Source: Candidatus Thorarchaeota archaeon
Lineage (GTDB): Archaea > Asgardarchaeota > Thorarchaeia > Thorarchaeales > Thorarchaeaceae
Length of the DNA stretch: 8,082 nucleotides
Assembly (NCBI GenBank): GCA_018238825.1
Contig: JABCSP010000092.1
Coordinates: 1-8,082, forward strand
Direction: 5' to 3'
The notes under the pieces were generated by a model. That model saw nothing but the letters and a program-made list of their open reading frames with translations. It was not told the origin of the DNA and searched no databases. Shown one piece after another: positions 5,800-8,082 of this stretch. Every line of letters starts with the position of its first letter. The stretch's first letter is position 1. The position numbers and the translations under genes were made by a program.

Positions 5800-7614
5800 T
5801 CACTTCAGACCATGCCTTGCCTTATAGCGAGCAATTGCAGAAGCTCCCAATCTTCCAACACTTCTGTCAATGTCTTCCTTACGAATTCTGATCATTGAGG
5901 GTCGTCCATGGCAGCAATTGTATTTGCCTGTAGTAGCTGATAATTCTAAAATGATATCACGTATCTCATCAGTACTAAGAGATTGGCCTGCTCGCACAGC
6001 AGAATGACATGCAGTGACTTTGACAAGATTATCCATGAAGGTTTCTTCAGCTTCTTTTCCGCCCAAGTCAAGAATCCTGTCAATTAACGCCAGTAATTCT
6101 GTTTCTGATGCGGTTCTTCCTAGAATCTCTGGAAGCGTGGATATTGAGACCTCATTACCTCCGAAACTGCTGATTGTGTAACCAATGGATTCTAGAGTAT
6201 CAGCTAAATCTACAATTTGTTCTGCATCCTTTGGACTAAGACTGAGGATAAAGGGTTGTAGCAATTCTTGAACAGCGACTCTATCTTGATTGACTTCCTT
6301 TCTTAGCTGCTCATATAGCACCCGTTCATGTGCTGCATGCTGATCAACAATCAACAACCCTTCTTCAGATTCAAGGAGAATATAGAGGTCATGCATTTGA
6401 CCAATTATCCTGAAGACCCCGCCAAGGAAATCGACTTCAGAATCTTCTTCTGCGCTTTCACTAGAAGGTATCAGTATTGTTTGTTCTATTAGCGGTGCTG
6501 CTCCTATCTGATTATGGCTTGACGGTTGAGAACTAAGTTGTGTTGGTTCTGTTGTGCTTGATTCAGCAGCATACCCAATGGTTTCGTCTAATGACGACTG
6601 CAGGGTTGCAGTTTCTTCAGCATCACCATTCATTCCAAATGCTTGTCGAACTGCTTCCTTAACAATATCACAAACTTTGCTTATGTCCAGAACTCTAACC
6701 TCTCTTTTTGTTGGATGTACATTTACATCCACCTTGGAGAGTTCCATAGAAATATCCAGGGCACAGATTGGATATTGGCCTTTCATCAGTGTTGTAGAAT
6801 ATGCAGATTCAACAGCTCGACTTAGACGCTCATCTGAAATAGGTCTCTTTAGTATCGAAAAATATTCTCGTGATCTGTTACCGCGTGAAACAGGAGGTCT
6901 CGCAACAAAACCTGAAATCCTGATATTCCCTAATGAATGGTCTACATTGACTAATGATTTAGCGATATCAATTCCCCAGAGAGAGGCAATTCTATCGCTG
7001 GCCCCTTGATTTGGAGGGCAGTCGATAATCGTTATCCCGTCTCTTAGCAAACGGAAACCAATCTCAGGAAGGATTGCTGCCTGTTTCATTACAACTTCTT
7101 GGATTCTCTGTGATTCAACTCTTGCTTCCGAGAGATGTTTTCTACGAGCTGGTATATTTTTGAAAAGATCTGTTACTTCGATAGTCGTTCCCTTGGGTCT
7201 TGATGTTTCATCAACACTTGGGTTCTCTCCAAATCTCGCAATGATTAAAGTCCCTGTTTCATTACCTTTTGTTTGCGTGGCAATTCTGATATCTGCTACA
7301 GCCGAAATACTTGCTAGAGCCTCTCCTCTAAACCCATAGGTGGAAATCTCATCAATATCCTCTTTCGTACTGATCTTACTAGTTGAATGACGTAGAAGGC
7401 AGATTGGACAATCGGCTTTCAAAATTCCTGAACCGTTGTCTGAAACCGTAATCGAGCGGATTCCGCCCTCATTGATTGCAATATCTATCATATCTGCTCC
7501 AGCATCCAAGGAGTTTTCGATAAGCTCCTTAACTATAGATGATGGATTTTCAATTACTTCTCCTGCTGAAATTAATGAGACCAAGTCCTCTGCTAGGACT
7601 CTAATCTTGCCCAT
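5800..7614 (-). CDS. mutL: DNA mismatch repair protein MutL
   Basis: A 604-aa MutL of ordinary length that couples MutS mismatch recognition to strand incision. The N-terminal GHKL ATPase has KELIENSLDAGA (29-40, catalytic Glu33 and Mg-binding Asn34), DNGSGI (59-64), RHSTSKI (75-81) and the MutL signature GFRGEAL (94-100), followed by the GTTIEVTDLFKNIPARR segment (142-158). NVHPTKREVR (298-307) closes the transducer domain. A Ser/Thr/Glu-rich linker spans about 330-395. The C-terminal dimerisation domain carries the endonuclease motif DQHAAHERVLYE (424-435), fitting DQHAx2Ex4E, plus ACHSAVRAG (535-543) and CCHGRP (567-572), the other metal-site motifs. It is therefore predicted to be a nicking MutL as in organisms without MutH. 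The ATG at 7614 follows a strong Shine-Dalgarno overlapping the amidohydrolase stop. No mutS is in the window. In archaea, MutL is patchy and generally thought to be acquired from bacteria. Confidence 0.97.
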   Translation of the reverse strand: MGKIRVLAEDLVSLISAGEVIENPSSIVKELIENSLDAGADMIDIAINEGGIRSITVSDNGSGILKADCPICLLRHSTSKISTKEDIDEISTYGFRGEALASISAVADIRIATQTKGNETGTLIIARFGENPSVDETSRPKGTTIEVTDLFKNIPARRKHLSEARVESQRIQEVVMKQAAILPEIGFRLLRDGITIIDCPPNQGASDRIASLWGIDIAKSLVNVDHSLGNIRISGFVARPPVSRGNRSREYFSILKRPISDERLSRAVESAYSTTLMKGQYPICALDISMELSKVDVNVHPTKREVRVLDISKVCDIVKEAVRQAFGMNGDAEETATLQSSLDETIGYAAESSTTEPTQLSSQPSSHNQIGAAPLIEQTILIPSSESAEEDSEVDFLGGVFRIIGQMHDLYILLESEEGLLIVDQHAAHERVLYEQLRKEVNQDRVAVQELLQPFILSLSPKDAEQIVDLADTLESIGYTISSFGGNEVSISTLPEILGRTASETELLALIDRILDLGGKEAEETFMDNLVKVTACHSAVRAGQSLSTDEIRDIILELSATTGKYNCCHGRPSMIRIRKEDIDRSVGRLGASAIARYKARHGLK

Positions 7615-7617
7615 ATA

Positions 7618-7625
7618 ATCACCTC
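7618..7625 (-). promoter_or_regulatory. Strong Shine-Dalgarno of mutL overlapping the amidohydrolase stop
   Basis: GAGGTGAT on the minus strand matches the 16S rRNA 3' end over eight bases and ends three bases before the mutL ATG at 7614. Its first two bases are the last two of the amidohydrolase TGA stop. This fixes the mutL start and points to translational coupling of the two genes. Confidence 0.85.
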
Positions 7626-8082
7626 AAGCTCGCGTGGCCGAGTATTCTACAACGCCGCCGACAATGGTCATTTCTACAGTTATGTCCTTGATGGTCTCAG
7701 GTTCAACCTTGAGAATGTTATCAGACAAAACTACAAAATCTGCCCTCTTACCAACCATCAGACTTCCCAATGAATTTTCTTGGAATACTGAATATGCACT
7801 TTCCATTGTGTAGCACCTAAGTGCTTCTTCCACAGTCAGTCGAACTCTATCATTGGGGTGAGTCGTAGCAGACCAGATGCCGTATAGAGGTCCATATGGC
7901 ATTCCATCTGATCCGAAACATAAACGCGCCCCATTATCTAGAGCCACACGAAACATATTCATTCCACGAACGGTTTCAGCATCTAGCCGTTCATCGTAGA
8001 GTCCTCCAATTTGTTGCCATCTTCCTACAAAGTTAGGCTGCATAGAAAATATTAGACCTAGACTGACCGCACGGCGAATCTG
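7624..8082 (-). CDS. Amidohydrolase family protein (YtcJ-like, Amidohydro_3), C-terminal part
   Basis: The frame is open to the window edge, so only the last 152 residues are seen; the ATG at 8043 is internal and not the real start, since QIRRAVSLGLIFS precedes it in frame. The features are those of the end of the TIM-barrel and small beta domain of YtcJ-like metal-dependent hydrolases: QPNF near the start, a Phe-Gly-Ser-Asp metal-site segment (Asp at about residue 59 of the visible part) followed by MPYGPLYGIWSA, then LTVEEALRCYTMESAY, GSLMVGKRADFVVLSDNIL and the final TIVGGVVEY strand. These proteins hydrolyse amide or related C-N bonds in small molecules with a metal in the barrel; the substrate is not predictable. 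It is the upstream member of a co-directional pair with mutL, nine bases away. There is no obvious functional link to DNA repair, so the pairing may simply share transcription. Confidence 0.9.
   Translation of the reverse strand, partial: QIRRAVSLGLIFSMQPNFVGRWQQIGGLYDERLDAETVRGMNMFRVALDNGARLCFGSDGMPYGPLYGIWSATTHPNDRVRLTVEEALRCYTMESAYSVFQENSLGSLMVGKRADFVVLSDNILKVEPETIKDITVEMTIVGGVVEYSATRA

Noticed and set aside
6554..7009. 151-codon plus-strand ORF inside mutL
   Set aside because: Antisense shadow of conserved MutL transducer-domain codons; no independent promoter or ribosome site seen.
1..8082. tRNA, rRNA, CRISPR arrays, insertion sequences, attachment sites
   Set aside because: No cloverleaf arms, evenly spaced direct repeats, transposase motifs or flanking terminal inverted repeats were found on reading either strand.

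Overview
The window looks like a chromosomal segment of a moderately AT-rich archaeon, possibly an Asgard lineage such as Thorarchaeota (the lineage is a weak inference from overall character). Archaeal signs are ACTTAAATA-type TATA boxes roughly 25-50 bp upstream of starts, candidate leaderless or short-leader genes, a TrmB-type effector domain, a DUF438/hemerythrin/PAS sensor, and a membrane-anchored SAM methyltransferase of the archaeal aKMT / eukaryotic FAM173 type. A bacterial-type mismatch-repair MutL sits beside these. No rRNA, tRNA, CRISPR array, insertion sequence or prophage signal was seen, and no intergenic stretch exceeds 300 bases.

Layout. (1) 1-933 (+): 3' part of a long coiled-coil protein ending in a TrmB/PLD-like effector domain, followed at once by a long imperfect hairpin (941-991). 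(2) 1117-1920 (+): a secreted protein with a clean signal peptide, a near-perfect palindrome over its promoter, and a strong GC-stem/T-tract terminator (1952-1988) that also separates it from the convergent MFS gene. (3) 2017-5338 (-), in transcription order: DUF438-hemerythrin-PAS sensor, then a 34-codon membrane-segment ORF, then a small class I methyltransferase, then a major facilitator superfamily exporter. The sensor and the exporter each have their own TATA box, so this is a co-directional cluster rather than a proven operon. (4) 5485-5799 (+): an unrecognised 104-aa protein, divergent from the sensor and meeting mutL stop-to-stop with no spacer. (5) 5800-8082 (-): an amidohydrolase (partial, running off the window) followed after 9 nt by mutL, whose Shine-Dalgarno sequence overlaps the amidohydrolase stop codon, a translationally coupled pair.

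The most interesting point is at 3337-3867. The 34-aa membrane ORF and the methyltransferase are in the same reading frame, separated only by a TAG and a TGA. Read through both stops, the product is a single 176-residue protein with the layout of membrane-anchored FAM173-like methyltransferases: one TM helix, a Val-Pro-x-x-Pro-Thr motif, then the SAM fold. The conserved Pro-Thr motif lies between and around the two stops. This is either a recently disrupted gene, a true split gene, or a recoding case. Second in interest is the hemerythrin-like domain of the sensor, where two expected metal ligands appear to be glutamines.
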